Assembly: GCF_023343835.1 (NCBI RefSeq)
Contig: NC_064438.1
Coordinates: forward strand, 18,248,077-18,312,076
Direction of reading: 5' to 3'
DNA from: Lagopus muta
Lineage: Eukaryota > Chordata > Aves > Galliformes > Phasianidae
Length of the DNA: 64,000 nucleotides
Position numbers and translations under genes: made by a program. Positions 35,701 to 49,343 of this stretch are shown here, piece after piece. Numbering within the stretch: the stretch's first letter is position 1; each line of letters starts with the position of its first letter. The notes beneath the pieces were generated by a model that was not told the origin of the DNA, searched no databases, and worked only from the letters and a program-made list of their open reading frames with translations.

Positions 35701-38700
35701 TCTGGATACAAAGGGTGTGTGCCTGTGGTGAGAGAAGCCCTATCTCACTGAAGTAGAACAGAGAAAGGAAATGACTCAGTCATCAAAAGGCCCTCCTTCC
35801 TCAGGGAACTATCCTTAATCAGTATTATCCTGCTACAATAACACTATTTCAGAAGGACTGAGAACCAGAGCACTGCGTAGCCATGTAAACTGCTTCCTGT
35901 ATTTGCCAAACAAAACAGCTGCAATGCAAAAGTGCCAGTGCTTCTGTGTTAAGGTTCACCAGTTTCATAGAGAGGTGCTCATGTTACTGGAGTCAGCCTG
36001 TCAATTGGTCTCCAAGTTCTCAGTACCAGTAGCAGCTGACCAGTATAGTATCTGCCCTGGGATTACTCTCAGCAGACACTGGTGGGGTAGGCAGCCAGAT
36101 ATCCACCTACACCCCTTAGTACTGTGACCATATACATACATACATATATACACACACACACACATACACATTTTTATAGCAGAAGGAAACAAAGAACCAC
36201 ATATCAAAGTAAGCAGTCACTCACAAAAAGCAAAGAGACTTGCTTATAGCTAGGCAGCAGATTCTCACATTCTCACAAACAAGTTTCTTCTGCAGAAGCT
36301 AGAGACAGCTTACTAACAGGCTAATACAAGCCCTTTCTTATGGGCTAATCACCCGTTCAGGCCATGATCTGTGTTCTTTCACACAACAGCACTCCACAGC
36401 TAATAGAATTTATCTATCAGTCTTGCTATGATGAAACAACAAAGATAGCTGTTAATCCCACCTCCCATTTTGGTGCAATCCTTCTCTCAGCAAAACTCCT
36501 TTTCAGTTTGGAGCTGCCTTACCCACTCTTTCATGGTCTTTCTCACCAGCAAAGAATAAACCAGACTGCTTGCATTTTGCTTGGCTCAAAATGCCATAGC
36601 TATGAAAACTGTCCTCATTACCCTTGCAAGAGCAATTGCAAAGCTCCTTCCTGGGATGCCCTGATTAGTCATTGCTTTAGAATTAAGCTGTGATACTTTG
36701 TGCTGCTTGCCAGGAACCCTGTACAATCTCTACCTTTTGGTGCTTGATAATAGGCGGCTACAGAAATTGGCAGTAGAAGCTATAGAACAAAGCAAGGGGT
36801 CCTTCAGAGCCCAGGGACCAGAAGCATTACAGAGACTCAGCTCTTCATAATTAATTCTGATTAGACACAGCCACAGATGTGCAGCATCTCAGCAACAAAT
36901 GGACCATTTGTTCTTCTTTGATTTGATAGAAGAGGAGCTCATGATATGACAAGAAAATGCCACTTGTAACAACTTCTCCTCTCACCATTCCCTTTTATAG
37001 CTGTCAATCAGCCATCTCTGAGGCTGGCTTCTGTATGCACCCCACAGTAAAAATCATACCCTGGATGGGGCAGAAATTTCTGTTCTTATAGTCAGGTCTA
37101 CTGTTTGCTGCATTTGAAATTATGGAAGGAATTAAAATCTCACATAGAAACCAAGACTCCACTATAGCTGGCCCTGTGTAAGCACACAGCAAGCAGACTG
37201 ACTCTGATTTGAGGAGCTTTCACAGCAGTATCAGACAGGATGGAACAGGTGAACAGAAAACAAGATTGGATAAATGCTAAATAACAGTGGTTACACCGAT
37301 TAGAGTAATAAGCATGCTAAACACACACACTGGATGAAAAGTATTCTTGCTTATGTTAATTTTGATGTCTAAGCCTTCAAATACACAAAATAATCTCAAA
37401 CAAGATGTGAAAAACTTAGCTAGTAAAATTCACAAGATTTTTTAAGATCCAAAAAATGAATTTTGGATATACAAAAAAATGAACTTTGAGCATATCAGTC
37501 AGATAATTATGTGTGCAAGACGACATTCAGGATGCCCAACTACCCAAGATTACTTCATCAGTGTAGGCTTTGCTCCTGAGAATAAATTAGCTGATATCCA
37601 AACAGACTTAATATAGGCATTTCAATATGCTTTGTAAACATTGGCTTTGAAGTCTTTCCACGCAGGCTTTGTAGGCTTACAGAAGTCTGACTGCCATGGC
37701 AGAGCTTTGACTGGAAGGTTTCAAAAGAAAACCATAGCACCAACCCTGGGGTCTGGGTTTGGTTCTAGTGTTTGGAGTTTTTTGCCGAATGTATTGGATA
37801 TTTCAAATGCACAAGGACTAAAACAGAAATAGAACAGTGGAAAAGAATACGTTCCTCCACTGTTCTTGGAAATGCATGTTACAAACTTCAGCTTCTATCT
37901 CAGCTGGTTTCTGGTTACTGCCTCAGTGAGAATGATAAAAATGCAAAATCAATACGTTAGGATCTCCTCACTGCAAGAGGTGAAACTAATGGCCTAAATT
38001 TACGGCTGATGCAATTTCATTGCAGTCACTGCAGATTCTCACCATATGCTCAGGCTATTTTACACATGATGGAGCTGAATGGTATTGATGGTACTGTGAC
38101 AGCTGTGATGTCTTATTTCAACTCTGAAAATCTGTCTGAAAACTTTCCACTCTGTAATAATCCTGAGGGGGATAAAGTGTAGAAGCAGCACTGCATATCT
38201 GATGCTCAAGTCTTTGTATTAGATTTGCAAGAATAGCATCAAAGAACTTGCCAAGAAAAAAAGACTTTCCTTTAAATACTCTTTATACAAATAAGATATC
38301 ACCTGCAACAAAACCATGCCTCAATTAAAAACACATTTTAAAAAAGACAATGATGGCACCGATGAATTAAGTGTGAGACATGGCTAATAATGTGAAGTGG
38401 CAAAAATAATTCCCTTCCTTAGTGCCCTGACTGCCAGGAAGGGTACAGATCTCCCAGTGACCTGCTTTAACTGAACTTCGTGGTGCCAGTTGACAAAAAC
38501 AGAGGTTAGCATTCTTTTCTGCATTGGATAAGGTCTTATCTTTACTACAGTTGAGAAAAAAAAACAATAGATTTTTCTGTATTTGGGACTCTGCTCAAAA
38601 AACACTGAAATCAGGTTGTTCTTTCCACCAGTTTTGGACTAGAAAAATCAACTGATGGAATGAGAGAGGATGGTCTTTGAAGGACTTGGGAAGATATAAA

Positions 38701-41700
38701 TTCAAGTATTGGCTGTGGCAGAGGCTTCCAGGGTGCTCTAGGGAAGACTGCCTCATCTGCCTGTGGAAGTTTTCCATTTGTGTAGTCAAATGATGCGCTG
38801 CTTTCCTTCTACCACCTTCCTCTAATTTGTCCTTGGAAACTCTTTGGAAACTTGGAAACTTTGGGTGGGATCCATCGCATACAGGAGTTTGTACAGCATC
38901 TCTCACAATGGAGTCCATGCTGAGATAAAGTTATGAAGAAGGTCACAGGAGTGATTGGAAAATGTGGTTTGTTGGGAAGAACATTACGTAGTAAATATTA
39001 TTTGAAAAAAAACAAGCAGTTAAACTAGCAGAACGTTGAATACTTTATACCACACTGCTACTCTTCATTTTAAAATTTCCTTTGATGGATTATTCTCACA
39101 TTTTGTGTTGAAGGTAAAAAGAATTTGTTAAAGAAACTCTTTCTTAAAATTCCGTTGTTAGAAATGTCCACCAGAATGTTAGCAATTTTGATTTTTTGGC
39201 CTAGCAAAAACCAATTTTAAAAAATACTTTTTAATTACGAAAATATTCGCATCTTATGTTACAGTTTTGAAGGTGAAGAAAGCCCTGAGTACTTACTCTT
39301 GGTTTGGATTTGAAATATGCAATGCTTTTTTTCAGTTTCTGAGGGTACAAGACTTGATTTCTCCCCTGAAACTACTGCTGTAAATATGGAATGACAATTT
39401 CAAAACTTAAAAAGTAAAAGATTACGGCTGCAGCTCAAAGGATAAACAGAGCCATGATTTAATCCAGAAGAAAATTCATTAGATGCTCAATGAAATAAAG
39501 AAACAAGAGCAAGAATATCAGCAGGGCTTTCCAGAATTTGTTTAGATATATGGAAATTGTGCAAACAAAACACCACAGGAAAACCTAGATATGTCTCATT
39601 CTTTTCCATACTGCAACCACATAACTTCAAGCCATTAAAAAAAAAAAAAGGTAGATAAACGCTAAATCCAGCAGCTTACTTGAGATCTCACTGACCTAGA
39701 CTGTAGTCAGCATTCTCTTGGAGCTAGCTCAGGGTTTTGAGAAGGTAAAAGGAGGTGATTTTTAGTATAACTAGACTCAAACATCCCACATATTATCCCT
39801 GTCTGATCTCCAAGTTGGAAAAGATACAGTAACACTCTGTTGTGCCACTTTGTATCACCACCATGTGCAGAGCAGCCCAGACTGCACAACAAAACACCTC
39901 CTTCCTACTTAGAATAAAAAGACAGTAGCTGTAACTTCTCCTTTCCACTGAGGTATCCAAAGGATGATTGCTTGGTACCCCCTTCCCCCCCATTCTGCAC
40001 ATTGACAGGGACAAGGTCGTTCTCCATCTCATCAGCAGCACTGTATTTGGCATCTGCAGTTTGATTCAATAGCAGGATCCAGAAACGCATCCCACTTGCT
40101 ATTGCTGCCACACATTACCCAAACAATCAAAATCTTTAACCTTCTTCAAACAGTTTTCTGTGAGATGAGCCAGTACTGTACAACAGCAGTACCACCAAGG
40201 CTGAGACGCTGTTCCTAACAAGCAGCCACATTTCAAATAAACAGTGAAGCTTTAACTATATAAAGAGATTCCCTTACTCATTAGAATACCAGAAATAGCA
40301 TTTGCATTTCAGCATTTATCACCATTCCAATCTACTTGATTTCACCAACCTAATTTGGCTAGAAGATCTTTTTCCCTCTAAATTTGCTAGCTATGCATCC
40401 CATAGACATTCCCATTCATAATAAATCATGAGCATTAGGGATCTGAATATGTTTAATGTCTATAATAACCCAAGGCAGATTTGCAAATGAAACCTTTGTT
40501 TATTATGGTAACTAATCAGGAAAATCTTCTTTCAAGATAATAACATTAACTCAGAAAGGGCAGAGGCACAATAAATCAAAGTCCTTGGTAATACAAAGGG
40601 GGAAAAAAAAATGGGCATACTTGGATAAAAGATATGAACCCAGGTGGGTTGCCATTCAGCTTAAGGAAAAACAAAATCAGTCTTCTCTGGGCAAGATAAC
40701 AACTGAGTAAAAAGCTAACTTCAATATCAAAAAAATATGCAGAGTCAGATCCATCTTGCCTTTGTTAAATCAAGTCCATAGAGACTTCTCTTGATACAAC
40801 CAGATCTATCCAAAGCATAGGAAAATACAGTTAGTAATCAGTTGCAACAGATTCTTGTCAGGTTCTCCAAAATTACTTTGTAAATGTCTTCAGTGCTAGA
40901 CTTGTCCCTGGCTATTAACCATCTGCCCAATTGCAGGACTACTTGAAAGACTACTTAGTGCTAAACTTCAGAACAAAATAAATGTTCTTTAATGCAAGCT
41001 TAATATGTGTATAAACATATGGTAAAATAGATCGCCTTCTGATGGTTATATAAGACAGCAGGAAATACACCCACATAAATTGGTCTACACACAAACTGCA
41101 CAGTCAATGTTAACTTAAGAGAGCTCCCTTGAGAATACAATATTTGTTGTAAGCTAAAGGGGAGAGATTTTTCCATGTAAGGGAACATTCACATCACCTC
41201 AGACGTGTTTCAGTTCATCCTTGTTCCCCGAGCTTCTTATCTATCATCATGTACCCCCATTACTCTAGACATGCCACGAAGCAGTTGCTGGCCTGGAACA
41301 TTTGCCTCGTCCTTATAACATAAAAATATTCTGGCAAAACACTATAGGGCTGCACAAAATCTCATAGTTAATTATGTACTTAAGTGGATCCAGATCAAGA
41401 GCAGATGTGGTGCAGAACATCAGCTTCCTTCCCAGTATACTTTAACCAGAACTACATAAAGGGTGCAAAGTATACAGAACCCTGTAAGAAAGGCAGAATA
41501 TTCACAATTTAAATAAAAATCTACCCAATGAAAGTGCAGTGACAACTGCAAAGAATGCTCAGAAAGGATGGTTACAGAAAAATGCTGTGTGTAGGGAAGG
41601 AGTCCAGACTTAACAGAGATGGCCAGGAGCCAGGTTACTGGGAATATCAGGGTAACCAAAACAGGCCTGGCTGCCTGCTGGCCCATAAGAGCAGCCCTCC

Positions 41701-44219
41701 TAAAGGCTGCAGGTACCCACGAGGATGGGCAGCCAAGTGAAGCAGGCTGTTGTTCCTACTGATCCTAGCTGCAGGGAGCTGAGAGGAAACCAGCTCTAAG
41801 GATGGTATTCCCTTCAGGTTCTTCCTTAGAGTAAAAGCATTTAAAGAAGAAAGGATGGAGAAATAAAAGACAACAGATAGCTGGCAAAATCCCTGACTGC
41901 TGAAGGGCTGCAAGAAGGCAACCTGGTCTCCCGAAAGTGTAATGACAGGTGCTATTCTGCTGGAACTTCACCCAAGGTAATCTTTCCCCAACAGTTTTCA
42001 TGCACAGGGCATAGGTTTGAGCTTTCCAAAACGCTCTAAGTGAACAGGCTTTGTTTTGCCAAAATGCAGCTGAAGGAGCTGATAAAGTTGCTCAACAAAA
42101 GAGAAAGAAACACGAGGTACAAACGTGGGCAGTGAAGCTGAGGCACAAGTTGCCGAGTGCTTTCTCTGCAAAGCAATGATAATGGGGAGACAGCTATCCC
42201 TCCTCCCATATGTCCCAGCAACTCAGAAGGAGCGAGCAGAGACAGAGGAAAGGGAAAGGCTGTGTGGTCAGTGGGTGGGGTGAGCCCACCACTCCGCACC
42301 ACCCTTATCAGCCACCACAGAGACCCAAACACGCCTTTCACAAGGGTGTGTAAAATAGTCTTCACAGTGATAGCAACGGAACCAACTGAGAAAAGGCCTG
42401 AGAAAAGAATTAAGAACAAAAGCTTGTGTTTGTTTTTTTTTTTTTCCTCCTGCTTTCCTTTTCTCCAAACCCATCCTGAGCACAGAGCCTGCAGTGCTGC
42501 AGACCAAAAGATATGTGTTAAGCAAAACACCTCCAAGGAGTGCTTTTCTCTTACTTTTGGGAAATGCTCCCAGCAGAACCTCTGTCAAATGCCACAGTGT
42601 GTGCCGGGGTACAGTGAGAAAGGAAATGTACAAAACGTACCGAGCTGTGAGAAACTCATGTGGGAGGGCAAGCGGGGTGAGTAATAGGGAGTGAAAAGGT
42701 GCTTAATCATCTGCTGGTTGGTTTTTAATCTTCAAGCTATTTCTTATTTGCAGGGAGCTTTACATAAATGTGTTTTACACATCCTGAAAGATTCGATGGG
42801 TGAAATTCATCACAGGTACTACACCACGGATGCAGTGGAGACAACAAGGATTTGTTCTGCAAGTTGTTGAACTCCTTCACATCTGCCTCAGTGGGAAGAG
42901 GAGGGACTCAGAAGCTTCAAAGGCACAATAATGTAATAAACTGGGTGCTAACACAAAGGGTTCACAGGACGGAAATTATTTTCTTCCAATAAGCTGCTGG
43001 GCTTATTGCACGGGAAAGCAAGGAGGGAAAAATAAAAATGAAATGAGGCAAAGGGAGATAGCAAAGAAGAGAAGTTAGAGAAGAAAGTTGTGGAATGAGA
43101 TGCTGTATATGATTAAGGCCTAACTTGTAGCTGGAACACAGTGACAAGAAACCACACAGTTTACTGTCATGGAAGCACTCAAGTGCATCCGTTAACATAA
43201 CGACTCATCTTTATGGGAACAACACACAGAAGGGTTTTAAAATTCAAATCATAAATACTTAATGCTAATCTTTTTTTCTTTTACCTGTAACGGAAATGTG
43301 AGTAACAATGAATAACAGAAAAAGTCACAGTAAAGTCAAAGTCACAGTCAACTTTGCTGTCTCCACAGTACAAAAATAAGGTGACATTTCATGATATTAA
43401 AAGGCACTTTTTTAATAGCCAAAGATTTGGCTATTAGCAGTCAAGCCACATAAACCATTGCTGTCATGTTTAAAATCTAGTATATACAAGAACTCCAGGC
43501 TGGATTTTCAGTTCTTGTGCAAATAATGAAAGCATTCCCAAACACCTCCAGAAAAACAAGAAAGCCAAACACTCCTGTTTTCCTAACCATTTCACTACTA
43601 ACCAACAGAAACTAAGAAAAAGTGTGCCCTGGTAGCACTTCTATTGTTTCCCATTTCAGAGTTGCTCAGTAAATTTCAACTCTGCCTGTTGCTGAAGTCC
43701 TGCAATGGGAGAAATAGACTGCTGATCTGAGCTAAGTTTTCCTCCATAATCTGCAGCAGGATGGCTTGTGAAGTACCCTTCCACTCAGACATCTTCATGC
43801 TTTGACTGCAGGGGTTGGGGATGAAATCCAAAGGGCTAACACAGCATGATCCATACGCTGTTTAAAAAGTGTTCCTAGCAGCCAGAAACTTAAGAATTAA
43901 ACTACGCTTCCCAGAAGAGTCATCTTGTTATATCTCATATGTCAAAAAAAGTAGAATCTCCAAGACCGCCTGCTCATATTTCCTACTGTGAGTAGTAGAA
44001 ATTTGTTATATATTAAGCTTTAATGATAAAACACAGCATTGGCATCATGAACATGTTTGTGTGTGAATGATTTAAAGGCACTTTGCAGGAACAGACACGT
44101 TAACCTGTAAGGTAGTGCTGAATAAGTACTTAGCCAGGATCAGAAGAACAGACAGCACAGTGAATCAGTTAAAAATGAGAAAGGTTTTGGAGCTTGTACA
44201 AAAATACAAACAGTTGTGG
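29791..44219. other. intergenic sequence, no gene seen
   Basis: This is 14.4 kb without a supportable gene. It contains the A-rich tract at 31620-31652, T-runs near 33430 and 34135, and the dinucleotide repeat at 36131-36170. The largest open frames overlap on opposite strands at 42036-42684 (166 and 175 codons). Neither resembles a known family. Confidence 0.7.
36131..36170 (+). repeat. compound TA/CA microsatellite
   Basis: TACATACATACATATATA runs into CACACACACACACATACACA, giving 40 bp of alternating pyrimidine-purine sequence. Confidence 0.95.
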
Positions 44220-44900
44220 GGGTGAGGGAAAATGCCAGGTGACTAGCTGAAGGCAATAGCTGTACCAAACCTGGCCAAAGGAGATCCTGCTCATCAAAAT
44301 AATTATGGAGGTGTAAGCTTATTGCCAGTACTGAGAAAAATTCTGATGAAAGCAATAGTCAACAGATCAAAGCCAGCTCTAGACAGAACAGTAAGAGAAA
44401 ACTGGTGTGGCTTCAGACCAGGTTGAAGTTGCATTAATCAGATATTCAAATTTTTACAGCTGATGGGAAAAAAAAAAAAAGGAAGAATGAGCTTCAAAAG
44501 CATTTGCTATCTTCCTTGATGCCATGAAAGCATTTCATTTGGTTTGGAAGGAGCTATTGTAGAACACAGAAATGATACAACTGTCAGGTAAGCATATTGG
44601 TGGTACAAGTGCTGGGAACTCCTGCAGTGCAATAGGAATTGGCAGAAAATTAAGCAACTGATTCAAACCCGGCCTGGTATGAAACAAAAGACCATGAATT
44701 CACCAACACTTTCAACACACACTTCAAACAGACATTAGAATAGTAAATGAGTTAAATCACGTGACAAAGGAAGATTCAAATTTCATATTACGCAGGTGAT
44801 ATTGCATAGTTTTCAGATAAATGAGGCAAAGTTGATTATCTTTGCAAACTGACAAAATTACTGTAGTCAACTTGGGTTTTAGCATCTACCAATAATATAA
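44220..44900 (+). mobile_element. degenerate non-CR1 LINE reverse transcriptase fossil
   Basis: Translated pieces, in order but split by stops and frameshifts, match the palm of a non-LTR reverse transcriptase. They are NNYGGVSLLPVL (44298-44333), KAIVNRSKPALD, WCGFRPG (to 44423), FLDAMKAFHLVW (44512-44547), GMKQ...SPTLST (about 44677-44715) and YYAGDIA (44786-44806). The second catalytic aspartate pair appears as GD instead of DD. The wording differs clearly from CR1, which carries GK-SCLTNL and DFSKAFDTVSH. The style is closest to RTE or L2-like elements, from memory. Ends are uncertain because no 3' tail or target duplication was recognised. Confidence 0.7.
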
Positions 44901-47540
44901 GGTATTTCCCTTTTGGAAAGAAAGAAAGAAAACAGACTTTAAATATACTCAGGGAATTTAACTGCTGCTAAGGAAAAGTAGGAAAACAAGATATACTTAG
45001 GCAAAAGCTTTTAGTATAAAAGCATGTAGGTAAGAGAGAAAGCATTAATAGCCTATAGGTCAGTCATGTGGCATTAAATAACAGCATCTGTTATTCAGTA
45101 TCCAAATGCTGCTGATGAACTAGTTCTTCAAAAGGAAACCGGCACAATGCAAAGTAAGAACAGCAGATAATCTGAGAGCAGGAAAGGATGTTAAATCCAG
45201 GTTTGGGATTAGCTACAGTGGAAAAACAAGGCAATAGAGGAGGATCCTAGAGAAGGGACACAGATGACAATGATGAAGACATTCACAGATGCACACCACC
45301 AAAGGCTGTGCAGTGCAGAAACTGGCCTGGAACCAAATGGCTGGACATTCCCTACAGGAAAGTGATGGGACTGCATTTGACAGAGGCATAAGCTCTAGAC
45401 AAGGATGTTATACTATCCCTGAGTTTGCACAAATGAGACAGGAAAGATGACATACTGAAGTCTCTGCCTTGGCAAAATTCCAACTCAATTAATTACAAAT
45501 CTGCCTTTTAAAACTCCCTTGAAGTTTCAGCTAGATAATTTGTTCTTCCCCGTGTGTCCTATGAGGTTGAGAAGTGTCACAGCCCACTGCTGAGCCATAG
45601 CATGATTTCAGGGTCAATTCTTATGTCAGGTCACATTACTGAAGACTTTGGGACCCTTGAAAATGGAAGTGCTTGGTAGGCCAAAGATGATGAATCCACA
45701 GAAAAATAGCAGTAGTCGCCTTGCTATATATCTTCCAAGTGTGCAATTTTTTTGTGAGCATGCTCATTAAGCCTCTCTTCTGCCTCCTAGTGGATAAAAT
45801 ACAGAAGAGAATTGCAACTGAAAAGGAAGACAAAAAAAACTGAAAAAAATGTAGTTTTGTATTCCACAACATAATTACTAACAGGACCTGGGACCTGAAG
45901 GTAAAACTCAAGCAAAAAATCTGGTATTTTTTACTGATAGCAATAACTCTTGCATTCAGTTCTCATGCTTCGGCACTAAAGGCCATTATGATACTTTCAC
46001 TGATTGCAATTGTACAAAACTGAACTCTTCTGTTCTAAAACTGACCCAACCCTATGCCAAGAAGGCCAAGGATACTAAATGTTCAGTACAGAACTGATTT
46101 TGATTACTATAGACAGGTCCTGCATCTATTCCTGGCCACAATATAAATAATTCCAACCCTAATGTGGAGGACAAAAAAATATTGTCTTCTCTGCCAGGAG
46201 GCTTTGCAAGAAGGTGGTTTCCAATCTAGCATAAGTAGCAGCATATAAGAAATGCAGATTACCACCTAATTTTTCTTTAGGTAAGCTATCAATGCTCAGA
46301 TTGGTTTCTAGAGAAGTTCAGTATCTGTAGCTTACACTGATATTCTGTAAATCTGCTAATTAAACTAATGATACCTCAGCCTCAAAAATCAACAAGTGCA
46401 AATGAAAGACTCCTTCAAGCTTGAAGAATGTGCCCCCAGATATATACATTTCTGCAAACTAGAAATTACAATGAAACTCAAGCGTTTCCAGATGAGGAAA
46501 GCACGTTAAGACTTGCTGGAATTATTTTCAAAAAGAAGGTCTTTGTTACTTTATATTCTGATACATATATATTAGTTTTGTCATGTAGGAGAACAAAAAG
46601 GTCAGTCAAACTAGCTGGAGAGCAGCTCTGCTGAAAGAAACCTGTGTGTGTTGGTAAACACTGGCTCACAGTGTGCCAGGCAGCAAAGATGATCAGCAGC
46701 ATCCTGGGCTCTGTTAATAGGAACACAAACTGCCCAGAGAAGTCAGGCAGCATGCAGCCTTGGAGGTTTGGGAGATGGGCCTAGAGAGCACCTAGGGCCT
46801 TCCAACCTGAGCTATTCTCTGATGATCTGATTTGAGGTATCTCAGATCATAGAAGTTATCTAGAGTCAAAGAGTTCATGGATATTCTCCTGGAAGAGAGG
46901 TATTTCTGATTATTATCTATCAACTCCTTAACTGATTCAAGCAGACAAGAAGATGAACTTCAAAGGCCTCAGGAAGTGCATCTCCTTTGCAATCAGGAAC
47001 ATTTTGACATCACTTTAAGCAGGAGCTGGCCTTTAGGCTTGAATCTTCACCCTGGTTTGCCTTTAAGAGGCTACAGTGGAAGCCAAACCTTGGCTTAGGG
47101 TCACCCATTCCAAGCCTCCATTCTAACCCTACCTCTTAATCCTCCTAAAGCTCATTAGAACTTCAGTGACAGTATAAAAAAAAAAAAAAATCACCTAGAA
47201 ATCATTCTAGTGGCCTATAAAACAGAGAGGTCAAATATACAATAAGCACCTGAAAAGGATGCATCTTAAAAAGAGTCTGCAGCAACAGTTACAAACCACA
47301 AATTCGGTTTAGAAATATGTAATTTCTGGCACCATTAAGAAATGGGTGGCAGAGGTTTCCCAACATGCTTACCTGAGTCCCTTTCCATCTCACCTCTCTT
47401 ACCCTTCCCTGCAAGCCATACAGTAAATCACCTGCAGAGAATATTGTGAAAAGATGCTGGGAAGTCAAGAATCACCTCTATTCCCCTTGCATATGCTGTA
47501 CTGGCCTGTGTAGGTCAGAAGAGCTGTTTCATGCTATATA
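44901..47540. other. intergenic sequence, no gene seen
   Basis: Apart from a diverged CR1 tail at 46725-46832 and a poly-A run near 47175, nothing is recognisable. Part of the first kilobase may be the unidentifiable 3' remainder of the LINE fossil to its left. Confidence 0.6.
46725..46832 (+). mobile_element. diverged CR1 LINE 3' end
   Basis: AAACTGCCCAGAGAAGTCAG, then CCTAGAGAGCACCTAGGGCC, TTCCAACCTGAGCTATTCTC and TGATGATCTGAT follow the CR1 3' end in the plus orientation, with many changes. Confidence 0.65.
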
Positions 47541-47657
47541 GAAGAGGGGGTGACTGTTCCGAACTCGACCCCCCAACATTTCTCCCCATTCGCACCGCAG
47601 AGCAGCCCTGCCGTACATACACAGGGTACGAAAGTAGATTTAAAAAGCGGTGCTTGA

Positions 47658-47671
47658 GCGCCCTCTAGCGA
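47658..47671 (-). promoter_or_regulatory. CTCF-like motif
   Basis: The minus strand reads TCGCTAGAGGGCGC, which fits 12 of 14 positions of the CTCF core CCASYAGRKGGCRS. The surrounding 47540-47700 is locally CpG-containing within CpG-poor DNA. Confidence 0.5.
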
Positions 47672-47849
47672 CTCAAACTCCAAATACTTCCAATGTCACC
47701 CATCACCTCACTATAGTTAATACATCTCCCCTAACTACTCGTGTGTCTCCGGGTCACCAATAATTTTTAAATAGCGGCTATCGTTATTTTATTAAAGTTA
47801 TTAATGGGCACTAGAATAGGGTTTTTCATTACACACATACAAGCACTGA

Positions 47850-47907
47850 ACTGGGGTTGGACTACACCAGACGTCCCTTCCAACACTTGACTTTGATTCT
47901 GTGAATC
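47850..47907 (+). mobile_element. CR1 LINE 3' tail fragment
   Basis: GGGGTTGGACTACACCAGAC, GTCCCTTCCAACACTTGA and TTTGATTCTGTGAATCT form a short CR1 3' end in the plus orientation. Confidence 0.88.
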
Positions 47908-48896
47908 TAACATCATGGCTGTGTATCAGGTAATATTTTTCTTTTCATTTGGCCAACTAGCAAAATGCGATTTTCATCCAACACTGTTTCCAAGGGTCAG
48001 CTGACATTGAAAATTCACATTATCCACAGATACAAATTCATTCCTTGAAAGCTTTAACACATATTTTAGGCATCCTTACTGATACACTTCCTGTAACAGC
48101 CATTCAAGCTCCTTATAGAATATCTAAATATGTGATAGACAATGCTAGTTTTCATTCCACACAGAAAGCAAAATTGAGAAAGAACTGGGTGACCCAGTTA
48201 TGGAAATCTGACAGACCTAAGACCAAAGGACAGATGAAAGCAAGGAACATGCAGCAGACAGCAATGACAAAATGCTTGTGCTGGTTTTGAATAACTAATA
48301 ACTTTCAAGCCTGTGTCCAAGTGAATATTTGCATGAAACATTATTTACAAACCTTTTCAAATGTTAATTGCAACCAGTCTTGCAAAAACAAGCACCCTGG
48401 TGCACAGACATGTCATTTGAATGTTTTCATTTTTTTGCCTACACTGTTTATTTTAAAACAATGTCTTCTTGTTGGCCTGGCTTTCTTGTCTTAGTTACTA
48501 CCTTAAGCATCATCACCCCTTCAGACTACTTGAAAAGCAGTCTGATGGTTGAAGGAAATGAGAGTGTTTGTCCAGTATCCACAAAAATACTGGGTCAGAT
48601 GAAGTCTTGTGTGAGTTGTATATCCCCAGTGCTTATTCCAAATTACATATTTTGCAGATTTACATTTTGATGCAGTTTTTGTTCATTGCAATGCAACTCT
48701 TCCATAATATAAGAACTGTAAGTCATAACCTGGCAAATAATGTCTCTTCTGCATGCTCTGAGTCTTGGAGCTGCTGAGTCGTGATGGCAGAGAGCACATC
48801 CAGCATTTCAACAGCTTCTTCTGACTCCTCCACAGAAAACTCTCATCCTTAAATCATTCAGTGCTTGCCTTCCTCCAGTCTCACCTGCCATCTTCT

Positions 48897-49343
48897 TCAA
48901 AAACCCTGTGCTTCCCTGGTGGCAAGTCTGGGTAATAAATCCTTGCACAGAGGGGATATTTCCCTGGCAACTACCCTTCCCCATAGCAGAAGTGCATCTG
49001 TTTCCTCTGAGCTGCAGTGCTCTATCTTGCTAAGATTTTCAGCACTCAGCATGTTTGCGAATAAAGGTGGCAAACTAAGTTGCTTCTTCATTGAGATGCT
49101 TTCTCTAGCTTGCTGTTGGATTAGGGCTTTCTCCCTCTCCTGCAGCTCTCCTATGTACTGCCAAATACAAGTCTTGGCTCTTGCAGTGACCTCCTCAGGT
49201 CTAGTAAGGCCTCCTGCATCCACGTGGCATCTGCTACAGAAGTGGTGATGCAGTGAATCTTGATAGGCCTCTGAGGAACTGCTGCAAACAAACATGCTTC
49301 CAAATATCATGACAGTAAGGAAAATATTCTGCATACCAGCCAA
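48897..49343 (-). other. unassigned 148-codon open frame, coding status doubtful
   Basis: The translation starts MAGMQNIFLTVMIFGSMFVC, a hydrophobic stretch that would resemble a signal peptide. A polar, helix-prone middle follows (IGELQEREKALIQQQARE), then an LLLWGRVVAREI segment. I do not recognise the family. No promoter, splice partner or poly(A) signal could be attached, and frames of this size occur by chance in a 64-kb window. It may be a decayed gene fragment or noise. Confidence 0.2.

Noticed and set aside
42036..42684. Opposed open frames of 166 codons (minus) and 175 codons (plus)
   Set aside because: Neither translation resembles a protein family, and mutually overlapping frames on both strands usually reflect a local shortage of stop trinucleotides. 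No splice or promoter context was found.
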